From: an uncultured Prevotella sp. | Lineage (GTDB): Bacteria > Bacteroidota > Bacteroidia > Bacteroidales > Bacteroidaceae | Length of the DNA: 64,000 bases | Reading direction: 5' to 3' | Assembly (NCBI GenBank): GCA_944319935.1 | Contig: CALUFM010000003.1 | Span: forward strand, 124,001-188,000 | Shown here: positions 42,916-50,427 of the stretch, in pieces | How positions within the stretch are numbered: position 1 is the stretch's first letter | How the letters are laid out: each line of letters begins with the position of its first letter | The notes under the pieces: model-generated | Told to the model about the DNA's origin: nothing | What the model saw: the letters and a program-made list of their open reading frames with translations, nothing else | Database searches by the model: none | Position numbers and translations under genes: made by a program

Positions 42916-44505
42916 TCACTTTTTGTCGTATGCGTGCAGCGGGTAGTCGATGGTGAAGTGCAGGCCTCGGCACTCCTTGCGCTCGATGGCCTGGCGCGTG
43001 ATGAGGTAACCCACGTTAATCATGTTGCGCAGCTCGCAGATGTCGCGGCTTGCCTTTACACGCTTGAAGAGGGCCTCTGTCTCTTCGTAGAGCAGGTCGA
43101 GGCGGTCCCAAGCGCGCTTCAGGCGCAGGTCACTGCGCACGATGCCGACGTAGTTGCTCATTATTTCGCCAACCTCTTTGACGCTTTGCGTTATGAGGAC
43201 TTTCTCCTCGTTGGTCATCGTCCCTTCGTCGTTCCACTCGGGGACGCGGTCGTTGAATCCGTATTCGTCAACGTGGGCGAGGCTGTGTCGTGCCGCCGCG
43301 TCGGCGTAGACGACGGCCTCGATGAGCGAGTTGCTGGCCAGGCGGTTGCCGCCGTGCAGTCCCGTGCATGAGCATTCGCCTATGGCGTAGAGGCGGTGGA
43401 TGCTCGACTCGCCGTTGAGGTCAACCTTTATGCCGCCGCACATGTAGTGGGCCGCCGGGCGCACGGGTATGTATTCCTTGGTTATGTCGATGCCTATGGA
43501 GAGGCATTTCTGGTAGATGTTGGGGAAGTGGTGCTTCGTTTCCTCGGCGTCCTTGTGCGTTACGTCCAGGCATACGTGGTCAATTCCGTGTATCTTCATC
43601 TCCTTGTCGATGGCGCGTGCCACTATGTCGCGCGGCGCAAGGGACAGCCGCTTGTCGTATTTCTCCATGAACGATTCACCCGTGGGCAGCCTCAAGATGC
43701 CGCCGTAGCCGCGCATGGCCTCGGTGATGAGGTATGCGGGATGCGTCTCTCCGGGGTGGTAGAGTGCCGTAGGGTGGAACTGTACGAACTCCATGTCCTG
43801 CACCGTGCCCTTGGCGCGGTACACCATGGCCTCGCCGTCGCCGGTGGATATGATGGGGTTGGTGGTGGTCTGGTAGACGGCTCCGCATCCGCCGGTACAC
43901 ATTAGGGTTACTTTGCTGAGGTAGGTGTCTACCTTCTGTGTGTCGGGGTTCAGCACGTATGCGCCGTAGCACTCGATGTCGGGTGTGCGGCGGGTCACTT
44001 CTATGCCCAGGTGGTGCTGCGTGATGATTTCCACGGCGAAGTGGTTCTCCTTTATTTCGATGGCGGGATTGCTGCGCACGGCGGCCATGAGGCCGCGCTG
44101 GATTTCGGCTCCCGTGTCGTCGGCGTGGTGGAGTATGCGGAACTCCGAGTGCCCGCCTTCGCGGTGAAGGTCGTATTCGCCGCTCTCGGTCTTGTCGAAG
44201 TTCACTCCCCATTGCACCAGTTCCTTGATTTGCGCCGGCGCGTTGCGTACCACTTGCTCAACGGCGCGGCGGTCGCTGATGTAGTCTCCGGCTATCATCG
44301 TGTCTTCGATGTGCTTCTCGAAGTTGTCAACCTGCAGGTTGGTGACCGACGCTATGCCGCCCTGGGCTTTCGCCGTGTTGGCCTCGTCGAGTGTGGTTTT
44401 GCAGATGATGCAAATCTTTCCCTTGTGCGCTCTTGCTATCTTGAGGGCGTAGCTCATACCGGCGACACCGCCGCCGATAATCAAAAAGTCGTACTTGAAT
44501 ACCAT
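42916..44505 (-). CDS. nadB: L-aspartate oxidase
   Basis: FAD enzyme that oxidises L-aspartate to iminoaspartate, the first step of de novo NAD synthesis. The 529-residue protein has the dinucleotide motif DFLIIGGGVAGMSYALKIA, ANTAKAQGGIASV, the active-site region REGGHSEFRILHHADDTGAE, QFHPTALYHPG, LAPRDIVARAIDKEM and RPAAHYMCGGI, then the helical C-terminus with CRGLHFTIDYPL. nadA and nadC are not adjacent. Start 44505 (MVFKYDFLIIGGG). The leader of about 125 nt (a -7 element, TACTTTTG, at 44644-44637 minus) contains three GGCTTG(C/T)-type direct repeats. Confidence 0.96.
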   Translation of the reverse strand: MVFKYDFLIIGGGVAGMSYALKIARAHKGKICIICKTTLDEANTAKAQGGIASVTNLQVDNFEKHIEDTMIAGDYISDRRAVEQVVRNAPAQIKELVQWGVNFDKTESGEYDLHREGGHSEFRILHHADDTGAEIQRGLMAAVRSNPAIEIKENHFAVEIITQHHLGIEVTRRTPDIECYGAYVLNPDTQKVDTYLSKVTLMCTGGCGAVYQTTTNPIISTGDGEAMVYRAKGTVQDMEFVQFHPTALYHPGETHPAYLITEAMRGYGGILRLPTGESFMEKYDKRLSLAPRDIVARAIDKEMKIHGIDHVCLDVTHKDAEETKHHFPNIYQKCLSIGIDITKEYIPVRPAAHYMCGGIKVDLNGESSIHRLYAIGECSCTGLHGGNRLASNSLIEAVVYADAAARHSLAHVDEYGFNDRVPEWNDEGTMTNEEKVLITQSVKEVGEIMSNYVGIVRSDLRLKRAWDRLDLLYEETEALFKRVKASRDICELRNMINVGYLITRQAIERKECRGLHFTIDYPLHAYDKK

Positions 44506-44754
44506 TAGAATATATTTAAGTTGGCAAGTGGACAGGTTGCGGGCATGCAAGGGCTTGCTTGTCGGCGTCCGGCTTGCTTGGCGTTCGGGCTTGTCTGCTT
44601 GCTCCTTTTGTCTGCCTGTTTGCTGAATTTTGGTTGCAAAAGTAATAAGAATATCCGAAATGTTGATACGGCGTAGGCCGATTTTAGCATATAAAATGTT
44701 GCTTTATGCGCTGATAATGTGACTTTTAGTGATAAAATGACTAATTTTGCACCG

Positions 44755-46071
44755 ATGATTACTAGCCGAATATTCCGTCACAGGGCTTTTCTGCCCTGCC
44801 GTGCCGCCGTGGTCGCGGCTGTTGTTTCCCTGTTGTTGATGTCTTCGTGGTGTCCTGCCGTGGGGTGGGGGCGTGCTGTCAATGCCATAGCCGGTGGCGG
44901 CAAAGACACCGTAGAGGTGGATTCCGCCGGCGGCGACATCCTCATTTCAGAGCCAGACAGGCTTTGGCCGCTTGATGTGCAGTCGCGTCTTGAGACGTTG
45001 TTGGAGAGCAGCATCTTCGAGACTTCAACCGTGGGGATGATGGTTTACGACCTTACGGCCGACTCTGTGATTTTTAGGCATAACGAGCGGCAACTGATGC
45101 GGCCGGCCAGCACGATGAAGATGATGGTGGCCGTGGCGGCTCTCGACCGCTTGGGCAAGGACTACAAGTATGAGACAAGCTTGCTGTACACGGGCGACGT
45201 GGACGGCCACACGCTTGACGGCGACCTGTTTTGCAAGGGCGGGTTCGACCCGATGTTCGACTCAGGCGACCTCGACGTGTTTGTTGACAGCGTGCGCAGC
45301 CTTGGCGTTGACACTATAAGCGGCGACATCTACGCCGACGTTTCGATGAAGGATGACGACCGGTTGGGCGAAGGCTGGTGCTGGGATGATGACAATCCGG
45401 TGCTTTCGCCGCTGCTGCTTTCACGTGAGGACGACTTCTGCGAACGGCTGAAGAGCCGCCTGCGCAGGGCCGGCATTGTGGTGACAGGTGAAGTTAAGAC
45501 GGGCCGCACGCCGCGCCGCGCCCGTGAGCTTTGCATGGTTTCGCGCCGGTTGGACGATGTATTGCCGCGCATGATGAAGAAGAGCGACAACCTGTATGCC
45601 GAGTCGGTGTTCTATCATCTGGCCGCATCGGCTGGCTCGTCAGCACCGGCCACGGCGAAGACGGGGCGCAACGTGATGAACGGCCTTATAGAGCGGCTCG
45701 GCTTCAAGCCGTCAAGGTATTACATAGCCGACGGCAGCGGACTATCGCTTTACAACTACGTGTCGCCTGAATTGGAGGTGGCGTTCCTCAAATACGCCTA
45801 CAAGCATGACCGCATTTACGCGCCCCTGTACGCCGTAATGCCGATAGCCGGGGTTGACGGCACGCTCGGCAGGCGTATGCGCCACGGCTACGCCCGCGGC
45901 AATGTGCATGCGAAGACGGGCACGGTGACGGGTGTCAGCGCGCTGGCAGGATACTGCAAGGCGGCAAACGGGCATGTGCTTTGCTTCTCAATCATCAACA
46001 TGGGCATACGCCATTCGTCGTCAGGGCGCAACTTCCAGGACCGTGTCTGCGAGGCTCTTTGCCGGCCGTAA
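44755..46071 (+). CDS. dacB: D-alanyl-D-alanine carboxypeptidase/endopeptidase (PBP4, S13 family)
   Basis: Periplasmic penicillin-binding protein that trims the terminal D-Ala of peptidoglycan stems and cuts cross-links. The 438-residue protein has an N-terminal export signal (FLPCRAAVVAAVVSLLLMSS), the catalytic SxxK in RPASTMKMMVAVAALDR, the SxN motif in MKKSDNLYAESVFYH and KTG in VHAKTGTVTGVSALAGY. The insertion between SxxK and SxN (SGDIYADVSMKDD...) is the usual PBP4 extra domain. The frame opens earlier (GTG 44719, ATG 44737), but TAATTTTG at 44742-44749 is a good -7 element, which would place the transcript start at the ATG of 44755. If that element is not used, 44737 is the alternative. 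Confidence 0.93.
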   Translation: MITSRIFRHRAFLPCRAAVVAAVVSLLLMSSWCPAVGWGRAVNAIAGGGKDTVEVDSAGGDILISEPDRLWPLDVQSRLETLLESSIFETSTVGMMVYDLTADSVIFRHNERQLMRPASTMKMMVAVAALDRLGKDYKYETSLLYTGDVDGHTLDGDLFCKGGFDPMFDSGDLDVFVDSVRSLGVDTISGDIYADVSMKDDDRLGEGWCWDDDNPVLSPLLLSREDDFCERLKSRLRRAGIVVTGEVKTGRTPRRARELCMVSRRLDDVLPRMMKKSDNLYAESVFYHLAASAGSSAPATAKTGRNVMNGLIERLGFKPSRYYIADGSGLSLYNYVSPELEVAFLKYAYKHDRIYAPLYAVMPIAGVDGTLGRRMRHGYARGNVHAKTGTVTGVSALAGYCKAANGHVLCFSIINMGIRHSSSGRNFQDRVCEALCRP

Positions 46072-46074
46072 GTC

Positions 46075-46338
46075 TTTTTTTGGAAGTTAAAGAAGTTATA
46101 GAATTTAAAGAAGTTAAAGACAAGTGTTTTGCTGCTTGCGTTTTTTGGAAGTTAAAGAAGTTATAGAATTTAAAGGAGTTAAAGCCAAATGCTTTGCCGA
46201 TTGCGTTTTTTGGGAAGTTAAAGAAGTTATAGAATTTAAAGGAGTTAAAGCCAAGTGCTTTGCCGCTTGCGTTTTTTGGGGAATTTAAAGAAGTTATAGA
46301 AGTTAAAGGAGTTAAAGACAAGTGTTTTGCTCTTTGTA
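46075..46338. repeat. Four tandem copies of a 65-bp unit made of nonamer words
   Basis: Units start at 46075, 46141, 46206 and 46272. Each has TTTTTTGG, four 9-nt words (GAAGTTAAA, GAAGTTATA, GAATTTAAA, GAAGTTAAA or close variants) and a tail GACAAGTGTTTTGCTGCTTGCG-like. They are direct repeats, unlike the inverted ones elsewhere. They begin 4 bp after the dacB stop. Confidence 0.9.
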
Positions 46339-46363
46339 ATCAATTGATAATCAGGGGTATTGC

Positions 46364-46437
46364 AAAAGGGCATCTTCCGCATTGCGGAAGATGCCCTTTT
46401 AGCGTGAGTTTTGTGGCCTTTCGCACGGCGAAAGGCC
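46364..46437. terminator. Two hairpins of the dispersed repeat family after dacB
   Basis: 46364-46400: AAAAGGGCATCTTCCGC paired with GCGGAAGATGCCCTTTT. 46415-46437: GGCCTTTCGC paired with GCGAAAGGCC. The first is the sister of 22431-22467. Both lie between the convergent dacB and acyl-CoA dehydrogenase genes; the rest of 46072-46575 has no gene. Confidence 0.75.
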
Positions 46438-46575
46438 ATGAACTGCAAATACGGTGATGGCTTATTGCTTGATGTCGAAAGCTTGCGCGCATGATACGAA
46501 GACAGCCGTCATGGCGTGGCGAATGGTTGGTCGCCCACTGCCTGACGGCTGTCGTGATGTTTCAAGAAAGCTCCT

Positions 46576-48300
46576 TTACTCAACCTCGGCTTCCGCTGCG
46601 CGGAAGTTTACAAGGTCTTCGGCGATGAAGCTCTTCACGTATGTGTAATGTCCTACAACGTCTTCCTCGGCGTAGCGCACGTACACGTTCGCGCTCTTTG
46701 TGAAGAGCTGCGGCGCGCGGGTGGCGTCGTCGAGTATGAGCAGCGACATTAGGATGTCTCCGGTCATGTCGTACAGGCGGCGTCCGAGGAAGTCGTGAGC
46801 CTCCTGGCTGCCAAGTTCCTTCACGTAGTTCACGGCCTGTTCGTACAGTTCCACCATCTTTCTGACACGCTCCTGGAGCGGTTTCAGCTCTTCGGCAACC
46901 TCGTTTTCAAGCATCTCTTTTATTATTCCGAGGTAAGTTCCGTTGGTGATGTAGCGGATGGCGGCCACAACCTGAAGCTGCGTTGTGCCCTCGTATATAG
47001 AGAAGATGCGCGCGTCGCGGTAGAGACGCTGGCACTTGTACTCCATGATGAAGCCCGAACCGCCGTGTACCTGAATGGCGTCGTAGGCGTTCTGGTTGAC
47101 GTATTCTGAGTTCATACCCTTGGCCACGGGCGTGAAAGCGTCGGCCAGGCGTGAGTATTTCTTCAGTTCCTGACGCTCCTCGGCCGTCAGTTTGCGTTCG
47201 CGCGAGATGTCCTCGAGAGCCTTGTAAATGTCAACGTAGCGCGCCGTCATGTACAGGATGCTGCGCCCTGCGTCAAGTTTAGCCTTCATGTGCGAGAGCA
47301 TGTCATACACCGCGGGGAAGTTGATGATGGCCTTGTCGAACTGCTTGCGCTCCTTGGCGTATGCCAACGCCTCGTTGTATGCGGCCTGGCTTACGCCCAC
47401 GCTCTGAGCTGCTATGCCCAAGCGCGCGCCGTTCATCAGTGCCATCACATATTTTATAAGGCCAAGACGGGTGCTGCCGCACAGTTCGGCCTTGGCGTTC
47501 TTGAACACGAGTTCGCAAGTGGGAGAGCCGTGTATGCCGAGCTTGTTCTCTATGTGGCGCACAGTAACGCCGCCGTTCCTCTTGTCGTAGATGAACATCG
47601 ACAGTCCGCGGCCGTCATGTGTGCCGGCTTCGCTGCGGGCGAGGACGAGGTGTATGTCAGAGTCTCCGTTCGTGATGAAACGCTTTACGCCGTTAAGCAG
47701 CCAGCAGCCGTCGGCTTCGCTGTACGTAGCCTTGAGCATTACGCGCTGCAGGTCAGAGCCGGCGTCAGGCTCGGTGAGGTCCATGCTCATCGTCTCTCCG
47801 GCGCAAACGCGTGGAATGTACTTCTGCCTCTGCTCCTCGTTGCCGAACTCATAGAGTGTCTCTATGCAGTCCTGCAAGCTCCAGATGTTCTGGAATCCGG
47901 CATCGGCGGCGGCAACAAGCTCTGAAGCCATCGAGTAGGGAGTCACAGGCATGTTAAGTCCGCCGTAACGGCGGGGCATCGACAGTCCCCAAAGGCCGGC
48001 CTTTCGCGTTGCGTCAAGGTTCTCATAGGTCTTTGATGCGTAGTGCATGCGGCCGTCAACGAGGTGCGGCCCTTCCGTGTCCACTTCCTCGCTGTTCGGT
48101 TCAAGTATGTTGGCGGCGATGTCGCCGGTGATTTCCAACACTCTCTTATAGTTCTCGATGGCGTCCTCATAGTCAACGGGCGCGTCTGCGTATTCATCCT
48201 TGTCGGCGAAGTTGCGCTCCTTCAGCTCGACAATCCTTTTCATGAGGGGATGGTTGAGGTGGAACTCAAACTCAGGATGGTCTGTATAATAGTTAGCCAT
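46576..48300 (-). CDS. Acyl-CoA dehydrogenase family protein
   Basis: 574-residue FAD enzyme that makes trans-2-enoyl-CoA from acyl-CoA and hands electrons to ETF. Domains in order: N-terminal helices, beta domain with MDLTEPDAGSDLQRVMLKAT and GVKRFITNGDSDIHLVLARS, and the C-terminal helical domain with RIFSIYEGTTQLQVVAAIRY, whose Glu (about 437) is the catalytic base of short-chain and butyryl-CoA dehydrogenases. The extra C-terminal 130 residues make it longer than the 380-residue short-chain enzymes. It is third enzyme of the etfB-etfA-acd operon, with a four-helix-bundle element just upstream. The substrate is not decided by sequence; ptb-buk elsewhere in the window suggests short-chain acyl-CoA. 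Confidence 0.92.
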   Translation of the reverse strand: MANYYTDHPEFEFHLNHPLMKRIVELKERNFADKDEYADAPVDYEDAIENYKRVLEITGDIAANILEPNSEEVDTEGPHLVDGRMHYASKTYENLDATRKAGLWGLSMPRRYGGLNMPVTPYSMASELVAAADAGFQNIWSLQDCIETLYEFGNEEQRQKYIPRVCAGETMSMDLTEPDAGSDLQRVMLKATYSEADGCWLLNGVKRFITNGDSDIHLVLARSEAGTHDGRGLSMFIYDKRNGGVTVRHIENKLGIHGSPTCELVFKNAKAELCGSTRLGLIKYVMALMNGARLGIAAQSVGVSQAAYNEALAYAKERKQFDKAIINFPAVYDMLSHMKAKLDAGRSILYMTARYVDIYKALEDISRERKLTAEERQELKKYSRLADAFTPVAKGMNSEYVNQNAYDAIQVHGGSGFIMEYKCQRLYRDARIFSIYEGTTQLQVVAAIRYITNGTYLGIIKEMLENEVAEELKPLQERVRKMVELYEQAVNYVKELGSQEAHDFLGRRLYDMTGDILMSLLILDDATRAPQLFTKSANVYVRYAEEDVVGHYTYVKSFIAEDLVNFRAAEAEVE

Positions 48301-48318
48301 TGTTTTGATGTTTTTATT

Positions 48319-48845
48319 GAAGTTAGCAGGAGTTAACGGGAGTTAGGCGCTTCGCGCCGGAGTTAACGGACATGTGCCTTGTTGCTGATTACGGCTATAT
48401 GTCGTCTTTTATTCCGTTGTTCTTTATTATTCCCTTACAATATGAATTCAGATACCAACTTGTTTTTCAATCAATGCCTGAAGGCTTTTCGCGTCTTCGG
48501 TAGTTATGTATTTCAGGTCTGTTGCCAAGATGATGTAATATCTGCATTCTTCCAGACTACCTTGGGCTATATTCAGAAATCTAAGTTTATCCGCTTTACC
48601 CAATTTTCTGTATCCTTCAGCTATGTTTGCAGGAATAGACACCGCTGCTCTTTGGAATTGTGAAGTTAATCCGAATGCTTCTGTGGAAGGAAACTTTTTC
48701 GTCATTTCATATACGGATAACACAAATTCATGTGCTATCTGCCAAGCTACTATGTTTTTGAAGTTGTTTGTCATAAAAGCATTTGTCTGTTAACTCCAGC
48801 GAGCGTAGCGAGCTAACTCCTGTTAACTCCAGCTTACTCCTTATT
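48319..48845. repeat. Nonamer-word inverted-repeat element enclosing a four-helix-bundle gene (element 1)
   Basis: Left arm 48319-48373 and right arm about 48782-48845 are complementary over about 60 nt. Words are GGAGTTAAC/GGAGTTAGC, and each arm contains a small hairpin (GGCGCTTCGCGCC; GCGAGCGTAGCGAGC) at the same place. Total about 527 bp. Between the arms lies one gene, 48448-48774. The element separates etfA from the acyl-CoA dehydrogenase gene inside one operon. Confidence 0.85.
48448..48774 (-). CDS. Four-helix-bundle protein (S23/IVP type), copy 1
   Basis: 108 residues, all helical: MTNNFKNIVAWQIAHEFVLS, then QFQRAAVSIPANIAEGYRKL and FLNIAQGSLEECRYYIILAT. This is the S23/intervening-sequence-protein family (TIGR02436), first known from intervening sequences in bacterial 23S rRNA genes and related to the Avd accessory protein of diversity-generating retroelements. 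No catalytic residues are known; members form pentameric bundles and bind nucleic acids in the Avd case. Here it is not in an rRNA gene but between etfA and acd, inside an inverted-repeat element. About half its residues match copy 2 at 49945-50325. The role is unknown. Confidence 0.85.
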   Translation of the reverse strand: MTNNFKNIVAWQIAHEFVLSVYEMTKKFPSTEAFGLTSQFQRAAVSIPANIAEGYRKLGKADKLRFLNIAQGSLEECRYYIILATDLKYITTEDAKSLQALIEKQVGI

Positions 48846-48852
48846 AAAAATG

Positions 48853-49875
48853 TTACTTGCTGTTCTGTTTGTAATACTTGATGAGCTTTGGAACGACGTC
48901 CTCCACCGTGCCAACTATCACGTAATCGGCTATCTGGTTGATAGGCGCGTCGGGGTCGCTGTTGATTGAAATGATGATGCCTGAGTCCTGCATGCCGGCT
49001 ATGTGCTGGATTTGGCCGGATATTCCACAGGCGATGTAGACTTTAGGATGCACCGTAACGCCGGTCTGTCCGATTTGCCTGTCGTGGTCAACGAAGCCCG
49101 CGTCAACCGCGGCGCGGCTCGCGCCGACTTCTCCATGCAGTTCTTTGGCGAGCTGGAATAGTTGGTCAAAGCCCTCTTTGCTGCCAACTCCGTAACCTCC
49201 GGCAACTACGATTGGCGCGCCTTTGAGGTTGTGTTTGGCTGCCTCTACGTGGCGGTCGATAACCTTGACGATGAAGTCTGCCGGGTCAGTGTACTTGCTT
49301 GCGTCGGGATATACGACCTCGTTCTTCGCCTCTCCGTCATACAAAGCCTTCTGCATAACGCCGCTGCGGACGGTCGCCATCTGCGGCCTGTGGTCGGGGT
49401 TTACGATAGTCGCCACGATGTTACCGCCGAAAGCGGGGCGTATTTGGTAAAGAAGGTTGTCATAATGTTTGCCCGCTTTCTTGTCGTCATAGTCGCCGAT
49501 TTCGAGTTGTGTGCAGTCGGCGGTGAGTCCGCTGGTGAGCGATGACGATACGCGGGGACCCAAGTCGCGTCCTATCACGGTTGCGCCCATGAGGCAAATC
49601 TGCGGCTTTTCCTCCTTGAAAAGGTTCACCAGGATTGACGTATGGGGCGCAGACGTGTACGGGAACAGTCCTTCGGCGTCGAAAACGAACAGCTTGTCAA
49701 CGCCGTAAGGCAGGATTTGGCTTTCAACTTTGCCCTTGATGCCAGTGCCGGCAACCACGGCGTGCAGCTCTACGCCAAGCTGACAGGCGAGCTTGCGGCC
49801 CTTGGTGAGCAATTCTTGAGACACTTCGGCAACGGTAGTGCCTTCTATCTCGCAATATACGAATACGTTGTTCAT
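48853..49875 (-). CDS. etfA: Electron transfer flavoprotein subunit alpha
   Basis: 340 residues. Carries the FAD of the ETF heterodimer that takes electrons from acyl-CoA dehydrogenase. The N-terminal domain begins NVFVYCEIEGTTVAEVSQEL; the C-terminal FAD domain has VVAGGYGVGSKEGFDQLFQL, GASRAAVDAGFVDHDRQIGQ, ACGISGQIQHIAGMQDSGII and INSDPDAPINQIADYVIVG, the full EtfA signature. It follows etfB on the same strand, but a 537-bp inverted-repeat element with a four-helix-bundle gene lies between them, and another separates it from the dehydrogenase gene. Confidence 0.95.
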   Translation of the reverse strand: MNNVFVYCEIEGTTVAEVSQELLTKGRKLACQLGVELHAVVAGTGIKGKVESQILPYGVDKLFVFDAEGLFPYTSAPHTSILVNLFKEEKPQICLMGATVIGRDLGPRVSSSLTSGLTADCTQLEIGDYDDKKAGKHYDNLLYQIRPAFGGNIVATIVNPDHRPQMATVRSGVMQKALYDGEAKNEVVYPDASKYTDPADFIVKVIDRHVEAAKHNLKGAPIVVAGGYGVGSKEGFDQLFQLAKELHGEVGASRAAVDAGFVDHDRQIGQTGVTVHPKVYIACGISGQIQHIAGMQDSGIIISINSDPDAPINQIADYVIVGTVEDVVPKLIKYYKQNSK

Positions 49876-49883
49876 GTTTTCTT

Positions 49884-50421
49884 TAAGAATTTATAGAATT
49901 TAAAGAAGTTATAGAAGTTAAAGCCATTTGCTTTTATGGATGTATCATTCCATGGTTTCGCAGAATGTGCTTTCTTTGATTTTCCTGCTGTAGGCATTCA
50001 AAAGTCTGCTTGTGTTTTCTATTTCTTCACATAGCAAAGCATACCTTTTTGGGTCTATGTACCCCAAATCATGCGATAGTATGATGTAATACCTGCATTC
50101 TTCGAGACTGCCTTGTGAGATGTTCATAAAACGAAGTTTGTCAGCCTTGCTTGTCTTTCTGTAACCTTCAGCAATATTGGCGGCAATAGAAACGGCCGCC
50201 CTTTCAAATTGTGGGCATAGGGCAAATCGTTCATGTCTTGGAAATAAACATGTTGTTTTGTATACATCCAGTACGAATTTGTGTGACGCTTGCCATGCCA
50301 AAAGATTTTGAAAGGTGTTGCCCATTTTGTTTTCTTGCTGTAAAGTATCCATGCCTTGCTGTCTGCCATGAAAGGTATTGGCTTTAACTTCTTTTACTTC
50401 TATAACTTCTTTAACTTCCCA
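49884..50421. repeat. Nonamer-word inverted-repeat element enclosing a four-helix-bundle gene (element 2)
   Basis: Left arm 49884-49931 (GAATTTATAGAATTTAAAGA...) and right arm 50373-50421 (GGCTTTAACTTCTTTTACTT...) are complementary, with words GAAGTTAAA/GAAGTTATA/GAATTTAAA. The arms start 9 bp after the etfA start (upstream side) and 7 bp after the etfB stop. Size, layout and gene content parallel element 1, but the words differ. Confidence 0.85.
49945..50325 (-). CDS. Four-helix-bundle protein (S23/IVP type), copy 2
   Basis: 126 residues from the start I prefer (MGNTFQNLLAWQASHKFVLD), chosen because it aligns with MTNNFKNIVAWQIAHEFVLS of copy 1; an in-frame ATG at 50352 would add nine residues. 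Family core: QFERAAVSIAANIAEGYRKT, FMNISQGSLEECRYYIILSH. The C-terminal helix is about 20 residues longer than in copy 1 (TSRLLNAYSRKIKESTF). It is the only gene inside element 2, in the same direction as the etf operon. Function unknown; see copy 1 for the family. Confidence 0.83.
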   Translation of the reverse strand: MGNTFQNLLAWQASHKFVLDVYKTTCLFPRHERFALCPQFERAAVSIAANIAEGYRKTSKADKLRFMNISQGSLEECRYYIILSHDLGYIDPKRYALLCEEIENTSRLLNAYSRKIKESTFCETME

Positions 50422-50427
50422 ATGAAT

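Noticed and set aside
46075..46338. CRISPR-like array
   Set aside because: The units are near-identical over their full 65 bp, so there are no unique spacers, and no cas gene is near.
48319..50421. Diversity-generating retroelement, because Avd is related to the S23 family
   Set aside because: No reverse transcriptase, template repeat or variable repeat is present in the window.
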